A DNA stretch of 64,000 bases from the NCBI RefSeq assembly GCF_002951615.1, contig NZ_CP019062.1, positions 1,364,001-1,428,000 of the forward strand, given 5' to 3'. The position numbers were made by a program, and so were the translations under genes. Of this stretch, positions 17,893 through 25,871 are shown piece after piece; the first letter of the stretch is position 1, and every line of letters starts with the position of its first letter. Source of the stretch: Rahnella sikkimica. Its GTDB lineage: Bacteria; Pseudomonadota; Gammaproteobacteria; Enterobacterales; Enterobacteriaceae. The notes under the pieces were generated by a model. The model was not told the DNA's origin, did not search any database, and saw nothing but the letters and a program-made list of their open reading frames with translations.

Positions 17893-18903
17893 ATGTCACC
17901 TTCTCAGACCTTAAATACCTTAAAAAACAAAGTCGCGCTGGCCTGTTGCCTTGGCGCACTTACCACGTTCAGCCTGAGTGCTGGCGCGGCAACGACAGCG
18001 CCGGAAGCCGGGACCTTCAAAATGGGTATCGAACCCTGGCTGGGCTACGGTCAGTGGCACGTCGCACAAAGTCAGGGCATTTTTAAACAGCAGGGGCTGG
18101 AAAAGGTCGACATCATTAACTTCGCCGAAGATAAAGACATCAACGCCGCGTTAGCCAGCGGACAGATTGACGGCGCGAACATCGCCACGCACACCGCGAT
18201 GGCGATGGTTTCCGCCGGATTGCCGGTGAAAGTCGTCTTGTTGCTCGATCAGAGCGAAACCGCCGACGCCCTGCTGGTCGGCAAGGATATCGCCACGCTG
18301 AAAGACCTGAAAGGCAAACAGGTGGCGTTTGAAGAAGGCACCACCAGCGACATTCTGTTGCACAGCGCCGTCAATTCGGCCGGGCTGAAATGGAGTGATA
18401 TCACGCCGGTGCCGATGCCTGCCGATTCCGCAGGCAGCGCGCTGATTGCCAAACGCGTCACCGCCGCCGTGACTTACGAGCCGTACATTTCTGCCGCCAG
18501 AAAACAGGATCCGTCGCTGAAAATGCTCTACAGCGGTTCTTCCGATCCGGGCCTGATCGGCGACGTTCTGGTGGTTCGCGATTCCGTATTGAAAGAAAAA
18601 CCGGGCCAGATTGCCGCGCTGATTAAAAGCTGGGACGCCGCCCTGACCCATTATCAGGCCAACACCGCCGCCGACCGCGCCCTGATCGCCAAAGCCGTGG
18701 GTGCCACACCCGCGGATTTAGAATCGGCGTTTGACGGCGTGAAATATTATTCACTGGCCGAAAACAAACAGGTGATCAGCCATTCGTTCTCCGACCAGAC
18801 GTTTGCGCATGTGCTGAAAGCCGCCACCGCCGCCGGGCTAATCCCAAAACCGGTCACCGCCGCGCAGGTGATTGACGCCAGCTTTGTGAACAACCTGCCA
18901 TGA
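17893..18903 (+). CDS. NitT/TauT-type ABC importer, periplasmic binding protein
   Basis: The 336-residue protein has a signal peptide (hydrophobic core about residues 15-30, cleavage near AGA-ATT). The mature part is an NMT1/SsuA-like fold: MGIEPWLGYGQWHVAQSQGIF, ASGQIDGANIATHTAMAM, and GTTSDILLHSAV in the binding cleft. Relatives bind sulfonates, nitrate or thiamine precursors; the ligand here is unknown. GAGG lies 8 bases before the ATG at 17893; an upstream in-frame start would cross the operator. It is the first gene of a six-gene operon and overlaps the permease gene by 4 bases. Confidence 0.85.
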   Translation: MSPSQTLNTLKNKVALACCLGALTTFSLSAGAATTAPEAGTFKMGIEPWLGYGQWHVAQSQGIFKQQGLEKVDIINFAEDKDINAALASGQIDGANIATHTAMAMVSAGLPVKVVLLLDQSETADALLVGKDIATLKDLKGKQVAFEEGTTSDILLHSAVNSAGLKWSDITPVPMPADSAGSALIAKRVTAAVTYEPYISAARKQDPSLKMLYSGSSDPGLIGDVLVVRDSVLKEKPGQIAALIKSWDAALTHYQANTAADRALIAKAVGATPADLESAFDGVKYYSLAENKQVISHSFSDQTFAHVLKAATAAGLIPKPVTAAQVIDASFVNNLP

Positions 18904-19709
18904 GTTCGCGCCGTAAACCGCTCAATCTGATGGTGATTGGTCGCCTGCCGTCGCGCAAATTGTTCGTCGGCATCGCCGTGGCGCTGTTCGTTGTCCTGTT
19001 TCTGGCGTGGGGTCTGGCGACCCGCAGCGGCGCCATTCCGCCGATTTTCCTGCCAAAACTCACCGATGTGTGGCTGAAAATGGTGTCACTGGCGCAGGAC
19101 GGCACGCTGTGGAGTGACGTCAAAAGCAGCCTCTACCGCATCAGTATTGCCTTCGCCATTTCCTCGGTGATGTCGATTGTGATTGGCGTGCTGGCAGGCT
19201 GTTACGGTTTATTCAAAGCCCTGACCGAACCGCTGGTGGATTTCATTCGCTATATGCCGGTGGTGGCGTTCGTGCCGCTGACCATTTTGTGGACCGGTAC
19301 CGACGACGTGCAGAAATTCCTGATCATCTGGATCGGCACCTTCTTCCAGCAGGTGTTAATGGTGATCGACGCCGTGAAACGCGTACCGGTGGATTTCGTC
19401 GGTTTAGGCCGCACGCTGGGTATGCCGGATCGCAAAATCCTCTTCCGCATCGTTTTACCGGGCGCGCTGCCGGGCATCTGGGACGCACTGCGCATCAGCC
19501 TCGGCTGGGCGTGGACGTGGCTGGTGCTGGCCGAACTGGTGGCCTCCACCTCCGGGCTGGGTTACCGCATCGTCGTGTCCCAGCGCTTCTTCCAGACCGA
19601 CACAATCATCGGTTACATCCTGCTGCTGGGGATTTTGGGGTTAATCAGCGACCAGATTATGCGTGCCGCCGAGCGCGTACTGTTCCGCTACAACAAGAGG
19701 CGTGCGTGA
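18900..19709 (+). CDS. NitT/TauT-type ABC importer, permease
   Basis: Inner-membrane permease of 269 residues with about six helices. The EAA loop that contacts the ATPase is around residue 165-185 (AVKRVPVDFVGLGRTLGMPDRKI). It overlaps the binding-protein gene by 4 bases (ATGA) and shares TGATG with the ATPase gene, so the three are translationally coupled. It belongs to the SsuC/TauC group by overall layout. Confidence 0.88.
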   Translation: MSSRRKPLNLMVIGRLPSRKLFVGIAVALFVVLFLAWGLATRSGAIPPIFLPKLTDVWLKMVSLAQDGTLWSDVKSSLYRISIAFAISSVMSIVIGVLAGCYGLFKALTEPLVDFIRYMPVVAFVPLTILWTGTDDVQKFLIIWIGTFFQQVLMVIDAVKRVPVDFVGLGRTLGMPDRKILFRIVLPGALPGIWDALRISLGWAWTWLVLAELVASTSGLGYRIVVSQRFFQTDTIIGYILLLGILGLISDQIMRAAERVLFRYNKRRA

Positions 19710-20479
19710 TGTCGGTTTTAACCATTTCTCATTTACACAAAAGTTTTCAGGTCGGTAAACAGACGCGCGAAGTTCTGCACGACATCAGCCTGACGCTGGC
19801 GGACAACGAATTTGTTTCGATCGTCGGCATGTCGGGCTGCGGCAAAAGCACCCTGCTGTCGATTGCTGCCGGGCTTGAGGATTACGACAGCGGCGACGTG
19901 CAGGTTGACGGGCAAACCATCCGCGGTGCGGGCATCGACCGTGGCGTGGTGTTTCAGTCCTATACGTTATTACCCTGGCTGACGGCGCGGCAGAACATCG
20001 AATTTGCGCTCAAAGCCGCCGGGTTCAGCCGGGCGGAATGCCGCGAAAAAGCCGATCAGCATCTCGAACTGGTTCAGCTGACGGCGTTTGCCGACGCCTG
20101 GCCGTCCGAGCTTTCCGGTGGCATGAAACAACGCGTGGCGATTGCGCGCGCATTGTCCTATCGCCCGAAAATATTGCTGATGGACGAACCTTTCGGCGCG
20201 CTCGACGCCATGACGCGTCACCAGATGCAGGAACTGCTGACCGGTATCTGGGAGCAACACCGGCTGACGGTGATGTTCGTCACCCACGACATTGAAGAAG
20301 CGGTGTATCTTTCCGACCGCATCGTGGTGATGGGACCGGGCACGATTCAGGCAACGTTTGATGTGCCGTTGCCGCGTCCGCGCCGCGAAGAGCTGACCGC
20401 CAGCCCTGAATTCACTGACCTGCAACGTCAGGTTCTCCACACTATCCGCAGCGGCCATACCCGCGCCGCGCTGGCCTGA
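19709..20479 (+). CDS. NitT/TauT-type ABC importer, ATPase
   Basis: ATPase of 256 residues with Walker A GMSGCGKS (residues 40-47), the signature LSGGMKQR (135-142), and Walker B ILLMDEP (155-161) followed by FGALD. The VFQSYTLLPWLTARQNIEFAL Q-loop region is typical of SsuB/TauB proteins. The ATG at 19709 overlaps the permease stop codon. A longer open frame upstream in this phase is only a shadow of the permease gene. Confidence 0.92.
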   Translation: MSVLTISHLHKSFQVGKQTREVLHDISLTLADNEFVSIVGMSGCGKSTLLSIAAGLEDYDSGDVQVDGQTIRGAGIDRGVVFQSYTLLPWLTARQNIEFALKAAGFSRAECREKADQHLELVQLTAFADAWPSELSGGMKQRVAIARALSYRPKILLMDEPFGALDAMTRHQMQELLTGIWEQHRLTVMFVTHDIEEAVYLSDRIVVMGPGTIQATFDVPLPRPRREELTASPEFTDLQRQVLHTIRSGHTRAALA

Positions 20480-20495
20480 TCACCGGAGATTTACC

Positions 20496-21836
20496 ATGTC
20501 TGCACCTTTTCACGCTGTGACGTTTCATGACCTGAGCGATTCGACCGACCTGCCACCGGCGTTATTCCAGCGCACCGAAGCGGATTTATCCTTTTTCATC
20601 GAGCGTGTGGCACCGATTATCGAGGCCGTGCGCACCGAAGGCGACGCCGCCCTGCAACGCTTTGCCCGCGATTTCGACGCGGTCACTGCGCCGGAAATGA
20701 GCATCATGGCGGAAGATTCCGAGTTCGCCACGGCGTTTGAACGCCTTGACCCGCAGGTGATCGAAGCCATCCGTTTCTCGGTGGAAAACATCCGCGCATT
20801 CCACGAAGCGCAGAAACCCGAAGACATGTGGATGAAAGAAATCCGCCCCGGCGCATTTGCCGGTGACCGCCACGTGCCGATCGACTCCGTCGCCTGCTAC
20901 GTGCCGCGCGGCAAAGGCTCGTTCCCCAGCGTCTTTCTGATGACCACGATCCCGGCGGTGGTGGCTGGCGTCAAACGCGCCATTGTCATCACTCCGCCGG
21001 GGCCGGACGGCAAAGTGGACGACGCCACGCTGGTCGCTGCAAGGCTGGTGGGCATCACCGAAGTCTATAAATGCGGCGGCGCACAGGGCGTGGCGGCCGT
21101 GGCATTCGGCACCGAAACCGTGCCGAAATGCCTGAAAATCGTCGGGCCGGGCAGCCCCTGGGTTGTGGCGGCAAAACGCCAGTTATCAAACCTTATCGAT
21201 CCGGGCATTCCCGCCGGACCCAGCGAAAGCTTAATTCTGGCCGATGACAGCGTGGACGGCGCGCTGGCGGCCTTAGACCTGATCATCGAATCCGAACACG
21301 GGCCGGACTCCTCGGCGTATCTGGTGACAAACAGCCGCCGCGTGGCCGAAGAAGCCATTGCCGCCTTGCCCGGCTACTGGGCGCAAATCGGCGAAAAGCG
21401 CGCCGGTTTCTCGCAGGCCGTTTTATGCGGTACGCACGGCGGCGTGGTGCTGACGCCCGATTTCGACACTGCCGTTGAGTTTGTCAACCAGTACGCGCCG
21501 GAACATCTGGAAATCCTTGCCGAAGAACCGATGGCAGTGATGGGCAAAATCCGCAATGCCGGAGAAATCCTGCTCGGCAACTACACGCCGATCACATTGG
21601 GGAATTTTGTACTCGGCCCGAACGCCGTCCTGCCGACCAACGGTGCGGCGAAAACCGTCGGCCCGCTGTCCGTTTTCGATTACATGAAACGCATTTCTAT
21701 CGGCTACGTGACCCGCGAAGGCTACGCGCCGCTGGCTGAAAAAGCCCACGCGTTCGCGCTGTACGAAGGCTTCCCCGGCCACGCGCTGGCGGTATCGGCA
21801 GTACGCACTGAGATCCTCAACAAAAAAGGCCAATAA
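20496..21836 (+). CDS. Histidinol dehydrogenase paralogue with altered metal and substrate residues
   Basis: NAD-dependent dehydrogenase of 446 residues of the HisD family. The catalytic pair Glu336-His337 (YAPEHLEI) is kept. From alignment with E. coli HisD by eye, zinc ligand Gln259 becomes Glu265 (ESEHGPDS) and Asp360 becomes Asn370 (LGNFVLG), while His262 and His419 are kept as His268 and His429. Substrate-binding His367 becomes Ala377 (PNAVLPT). It is therefore probably not the biosynthetic enzyme. Related HisD-like enzymes oxidise other alcohols, for example HpsN on dihydroxypropanesulfonate. It lies 16 bases after the importer genes with CGGAG before the ATG. The substrate is unknown; an imidazole alcohol or a sulfonate are the main options. 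Confidence 0.82.
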   Translation: MSAPFHAVTFHDLSDSTDLPPALFQRTEADLSFFIERVAPIIEAVRTEGDAALQRFARDFDAVTAPEMSIMAEDSEFATAFERLDPQVIEAIRFSVENIRAFHEAQKPEDMWMKEIRPGAFAGDRHVPIDSVACYVPRGKGSFPSVFLMTTIPAVVAGVKRAIVITPPGPDGKVDDATLVAARLVGITEVYKCGGAQGVAAVAFGTETVPKCLKIVGPGSPWVVAAKRQLSNLIDPGIPAGPSESLILADDSVDGALAALDLIIESEHGPDSSAYLVTNSRRVAEEAIAALPGYWAQIGEKRAGFSQAVLCGTHGGVVLTPDFDTAVEFVNQYAPEHLEILAEEPMAVMGKIRNAGEILLGNYTPITLGNFVLGPNAVLPTNGAAKTVGPLSVFDYMKRISIGYVTREGYAPLAEKAHAFALYEGFPGHALAVSAVRTEILNKKGQ

Positions 21837-21838
21837 CG

Positions 21839-23164
21839 ATGAGCAATTTGACGGGCAGTGAACCGCTGGCCGCGCAGGCGCGTCAGTTAGTCCACGCAGG
21901 AGAATGGCAAAAAGCGGCGGATGCGCTGCGACAGCTGATTGGCGAAGTCACCGGCGTGGCGGCCGGTCAGCTTACCATCAACCGCGACCAGTACAGCCTG
22001 AATTCCCTCAACGGTACGGTGACGCTCGACGATGGCCGCGCCCTGTTCTTCAAATATCACAATGAAGAAGGCGAAGATAAAACCATCGAAGAGTATTACA
22101 ACGCTGAATTGCTGCGTGAAACCGGCTTTCGGGTCGATGTGCCGGTGTATGCCTGCGGCGAACCGGGGCGGCAGATTCTGATGTATACCCTGCGCCACGA
22201 CCGGCGCATGGCGGATGTCTGCCGGGATATCGAACAGCAACAGGCGTGGGATCAGGAAGCCGAAATCGAAGAAGCCCAGCGCCGCGCCGACCGCGACATT
22301 CTGACCCAAACGCTACCGACGTTGAAAGCCGGTTCGGTAGACGCCGTTTCCGCAGAGCCGATTCACCAGTTGTTCCATCACCGGCTGGTTTCCCCGGACA
22401 ACCCGCAAATTCCCGCCGGTTTCGGTGGCCGCGTTGCGCGTTTTTATGTCGGCAAAACCTTCCGGCTCGAAGACGAAGAGCTGGAATGGCAAACGCTGAG
22501 CAACCTGCGCTGGGTCATCAACGGCGTGGCGTATGAACACAGCCTGCGGCAATTATTCGCCGAAGCGGGAACGCGCCTCGCGCCCGCGGCACTGGCCGAT
22601 CACGGCGTCATCACCGCCCACGGCGACGCGCACAACGCCAACGTCTGGTACGACACGTCGGAAGAAATTCCGCAACTGGTGAGTTTCGACCCCGCGTTCG
22701 CCGGGCGCAACATTCCGGCGCTGCTGGCGGAAATCAAAGCCACCTTCCACAACATTTTTGCGCATCCGCTGTGGCTGTATGAACCCGCACGCTGCGGCGA
22801 ACTGTACAAAGTCACGGTCATGCGCCGTGGCGATACGCTGTATGTGGATCACAACTGGCAACTGACGCCGCTGCGCGCCGCCTTCCTGCACGACAAAGGC
22901 GAGGAATACTGGCAGCCATTGCTCGGTCAGCTCGCCCGCCGTGGCTGGCTACCGCCGCACTGGCAGCGGATTTTCCGCCTCGCCATGTTCTGCTGCCCGA
23001 CGCTGGTTCTGGATCTCCGCGCAGGCGGTTTCAGCGGGCATACGCCAACCAGTTCCGCCCTCGGCCTGGCGATGGCCGTCATGCTGGGCAGCCAGCCGGT
23101 GGAAGATACGGATGAATTCAGCGACTGGCTGGCCGGCATCAGCCCGGCGGAGAAAGCGCAATGA
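21839..23164 (+). CDS. APH-like small-molecule kinase
   Basis: The 441-residue protein has the aminoglycoside-phosphotransferase/choline-kinase catalytic signature HGDAHNAN (261-268), with Asp263 as candidate catalytic base, and the metal-binding Asp284 in VSFDPAFAGR. The N-lobe has FFKYHNEEGEDKTIEEYYN around 70-88, with a Lys and Glu suitable for ATP binding. Relatives phosphorylate hydroxyl groups of small metabolites. It starts 2 bases after the HisD paralogue's stop and overlaps the next gene by 4 bases, so it should act on the same compound as that dehydrogenase. No named family was recognised. Confidence 0.7.
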   Translation: MSNLTGSEPLAAQARQLVHAGEWQKAADALRQLIGEVTGVAAGQLTINRDQYSLNSLNGTVTLDDGRALFFKYHNEEGEDKTIEEYYNAELLRETGFRVDVPVYACGEPGRQILMYTLRHDRRMADVCRDIEQQQAWDQEAEIEEAQRRADRDILTQTLPTLKAGSVDAVSAEPIHQLFHHRLVSPDNPQIPAGFGGRVARFYVGKTFRLEDEELEWQTLSNLRWVINGVAYEHSLRQLFAEAGTRLAPAALADHGVITAHGDAHNANVWYDTSEEIPQLVSFDPAFAGRNIPALLAEIKATFHNIFAHPLWLYEPARCGELYKVTVMRRGDTLYVDHNWQLTPLRAAFLHDKGEEYWQPLLGQLARRGWLPPHWQRIFRLAMFCCPTLVLDLRAGGFSGHTPTSSALGLAMAVMLGSQPVEDTDEFSDWLAGISPAEKAQ

Positions 23165-23919
23165 GCACGGCCTTTTCCCTGCAACAGTTCTCTCTGCAAG
23201 GCAAACGGGTGCTGATCACCGGCAGCTCGCGCGGCATCGGTAAAGCGCTGGCGCTCGGCATGGCAAAAGCCGGTGCCAGCGTGATTGTCAGCGGGCGTGA
23301 CAACGTCACGATAAATGCCGTCTGCGGGGAAATCCGTCAGTCTGGCGCGGAGGCTTTTCCGCTGGTGCTCGACGTCACGCAACCCGCCACCTTCGCCGCC
23401 GCGTTTGCCTCACTGCCCGCACCGCCGGACGTGCTGGTCAACAACGCCGGAACCGAACACCTTTGCCCGTCGATGGACGTTGACGAAGCGCTCTGGGACA
23501 CCATTCTCACCACCAACCTTAAAGGCGCATTTTTCTGCGCACAGGCCGCGGCACGGCTGATGGCCGAAAACGGCGGCGGCAGCATCCTCAACCTCTGCTC
23601 GCTCACCAGCCAGGTCGGCGTACCGGGTGCCGCCGCTTACGGCGCGTCGAAATCCGCCATGGCCGGTCTGACCCGCACACTGGCCACGGAATGGGCCGCA
23701 AAAAACATTCGCGTTAACGGCATCGGCCCGGGATATTTTAAAACCGACCTGACGGCCGAGTTTTACGAAAACGCCGACTGGTGCCAGCAAATGCAGGGGA
23801 AAATCCCGCTCGGGCGTTTCGGAGAACTCGACGACCTGACAGGCGCGGCAGTGTTTTTAAGCAGCGAAGCGGCGCGGTATATCACCGGACAGGTGTTATA
23901 CGTGGATGGGGGTATTTAG
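23161..23919 (+). CDS. Short-chain dehydrogenase/reductase
   Basis: Classical SDR of 252 residues with the cofactor motif TGSSRGIG (20-27), NNAG (94-97), a Ser at 147 or 150, and Tyr160-x3-Lys164 (YGASK). The C-terminus RYITGQVLYVDGG is typical of gluconate 5-dehydrogenase-like enzymes. The ATG overlaps the kinase stop (ATGA), so expression is coupled. It is the last gene of the HutC-linked operon; repeat composite C follows. The substrate is unknown but should be shared with the HisD paralogue and the kinase. Confidence 0.85.
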   Translation: MSTAFSLQQFSLQGKRVLITGSSRGIGKALALGMAKAGASVIVSGRDNVTINAVCGEIRQSGAEAFPLVLDVTQPATFAAAFASLPAPPDVLVNNAGTEHLCPSMDVDEALWDTILTTNLKGAFFCAQAAARLMAENGGGSILNLCSLTSQVGVPGAAAYGASKSAMAGLTRTLATEWAAKNIRVNGIGPGYFKTDLTAEFYENADWCQQMQGKIPLGRFGELDDLTGAAVFLSSEAARYITGQVLYVDGGI

Positions 23920-23983
23920 CGGGGATCTGAACGCTTGCAGCTTTTGCGCTGACAAATGATCGAGAAAATTTCGGTTTATTAAT

Positions 23984-24690
23984 GGCGGTGCTCGCTCAGG
24001 TCAAAACCTTGGGTTGCCACCCAAACCGGCTTCAAGGGGCGCCTATCGCCGCACCCCTTGAAAATCCCGGGCTCTTTCACTGCGCGCTATCGCTCGCTGG
24101 CACTGTTTCAGCGGCCACAATTATTGCCGCGAAAACTTGCCGCTGCGCGGTTCCTTCGTTTCGGTCTTCGAGCCCACGGTCTCGAAACTCTCACTCAGCA
24201 AGCTTTCTGAAAGCGTCTACTGGCTAAGTAAATCTGCAAGCTTTTGCGAGTTGCTGCTCTGCTCCTCCCCCTGCTAAGGGGGAGGTTGGGAGGGGGTTTT
24301 GCAAACAACTCACCTTTAAAGTTGCCATTTCGAACCCCATCCCGACCTTCCCCTTGCCAAGGGGAAGGAGCAAATCAAAATCCAGCCTGCATGTATCTTA
24401 CGAATTACATAGCCAGTAGCCGTTTTCAAAACGACGTCGAGTGAGTGGTGAGAAACAGCGAGAGTCTTTTTTCGAGCCGGTTCGAACCCGAGGCGAGAGT
24501 ACCGCGCAGCGGCGGCGTTTGCGGCACTAGCCGGAGTTGCTGAAACATAGCCAGCGAGCGGCAGCGCGCAGTTAAAAAGCGCGGGTGTCCAGAGGGCGCG
24601 CGCGTTAACGCGCCCTTTGGGCCAGTTTGGGCGGCGAGCCCAAGGTCTTGATTTTGAATTTGAAATTAAATTTAAAACCCGTTCAGGCCG
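23984..24690. repeat. Long composite inverted repeat C (SDR / dehydrogenase junction)
   Basis: The plus-oriented unit is at about 23984-24232 and the minus-oriented unit at about 24408-24690, with a GC-rich inverted repeat element between them. Variable hairpins are TTCAAGGGG/CCCCTTGAA (24031-24039/24054-24062) on the left and CCAGAGGGCGCG/CGCGCCCTTTGG (24589-24600/24609-24620) on the right. It fills the 785-base convergent gap almost completely. Confidence 0.85.
24261..24371. repeat. GC-rich inverted repeat element, copy 3 (111 bases)
   Basis: The arms start GCTCCTCCCCCTGCTAAGGG and, on the other strand, GCTCCTTCCCCTTGGCAAGG. It is located in the centre of composite C and its middle closely matches copy 2. 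Confidence 0.85.
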
Positions 24691-24704
24691 CTACCCCAAA
24701 AAGA

Positions 24705-25790
24705 TCAAATCAGATCCGCCATTGCCTCTACCCGCGAAATCGCCTCATACAATCCCCCTGCCGTCACAGGCCCCGGCATATTCGCCATATCCGGTGCGTG
24801 CAGCGAGGCCTCCACGATGCTGTCGAGTTCTTCGGCGTTCAGATCGGCGATTTCACTCAGACGCAGCGGCACGGCGCAGGCGTGGGCGAGTCTGATGGCT
24901 TCCATCAGCTCTTCGTCGCTGCGGTTTTCCAGCGCCAGCAGGCAGAGATTACCGAAACCGACCAGCAAACCGTGGCCGAATTCACGCGTTTTATCGCAAA
25001 CGGTGAAGCCTTCATATATCGCGTGGGATGCGGCGGCATGGGCCCCGCTGCTCATCAGCGAGGTCAGACCGGCAAACATGAAAATGGCGTCCAGTACCTG
25101 ATCCAGTTCGGCGTTCGGTTTACCGGCGCGCACCGCGTCACAGGCGGCCGGGCCGTAAGATTCGATCAGGTCATAACAAATCCGGCTGTTAGCGCTCGAC
25201 GATCGTGCCACGCCGCTTAACGGGCCGTGATGGCTGCTGATGGCGCGGAATTCGTACCATTTTGCCAGCGTGTCGCCCAGCCCCGCAGCCAGCCAGCGCA
25301 ACGGCGCGGCAGCCAGAATGTCACTGTCGATAATCACTGCCGCCGGTGCCTGCGGCAGCGGGAATAAATCACGGAAATGCCCGTCATCGTGATAACGGAT
25401 AGTCAGCGGCGTCACGGCGGCGCAGGTCGCCGCAATGGTGGGAATCGTCACCACCGGCACATTGGTTTCCACCCCGACGGCCTTGCAGGTGTCGAGAGAT
25501 TTCCCGCCACCCACGCCAATCACGATATCGGCCTTTTTGTCTTTCACCGCTTTCGCCAGACGCGTGATATTGCTTTCGCTGCTTTCACCGCCAAACCATT
25601 CGCTGCCCACCAGTTCCACCGCACAGCCTTCCAGCTGATGACGAATTTTATCGCCCACCGCCATCAGGGCCTGATGCCCGCCAATCACCAGCGCGCGTTT
25701 GCCCAGCAACGCACAAATATCGCCAAGCTGAGAAATAACACCGGGGCCGCGCAGAATTTGCGCCGGGAAGATGATGTTCTGTGCCTGCAT
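24705..25790 (-). CDS. Iron-type alcohol dehydrogenase, glycerol dehydrogenase / HcxA (YbdH)-like
   Basis: Group III NAD-dependent dehydrogenase of 361 residues with GVGGGKSLD (92-100) for dinucleotide binding and metal ligands Asp173 (GDTLAKWYE), His256 and His273 (EFGHG). PTIAATCAAVTPLTI is shared with E. coli YbdH/HcxA, which reduces 2-oxoacids such as oxaloacetate and 2-oxobutyrate, more than with GldA. A 2-hydroxyacid/2-oxoacid reaction therefore fits, and the neighbouring hydroxyacid oxidase gene supports this. The gap to that gene is 81 bases with no terminator seen, so they may share a transcript. Confidence 0.75.
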   Translation of the reverse strand: MQAQNIIFPAQILRGPGVISQLGDICALLGKRALVIGGHQALMAVGDKIRHQLEGCAVELVGSEWFGGESSESNITRLAKAVKDKKADIVIGVGGGKSLDTCKAVGVETNVPVVTIPTIAATCAAVTPLTIRYHDDGHFRDLFPLPQAPAAVIIDSDILAAAPLRWLAAGLGDTLAKWYEFRAISSHHGPLSGVARSSSANSRICYDLIESYGPAACDAVRAGKPNAELDQVLDAIFMFAGLTSLMSSGAHAAASHAIYEGFTVCDKTREFGHGLLVGFGNLCLLALENRSDEELMEAIRLAHACAVPLRLSEIADLNAEELDSIVEASLHAPDMANMPGPVTAGGLYEAISRVEAMADLI

Positions 25791-25871
25791 AACTGCCTCT
25801 CCGTGATGCGTGTGTTTGACTGATTCAGGTTAAAAATTCTGAGGATGTTTAGTGTTTTTATTTTGTGCGCT

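Noticed and set aside
19289..19708. N-terminal extension of the ATPase frame at 19709
   Set aside because: The extra 140 codons are arginine- and histidine-rich and overlap the permease gene; the true start is the ATG at 19709 overlapping the permease stop.
24261..24371. GC-rich inverted repeat as part of an insertion sequence
   Set aside because: No transposase frame lies inside or next to any of the four copies; at 105-127 bases they are at most miniature elements.
24627..25220. 197-residue plus-strand open frame over the dehydrogenase gene
   Set aside because: Antisense shadow: the minus-strand frame holds the metal and cofactor motifs of iron-type dehydrogenases.
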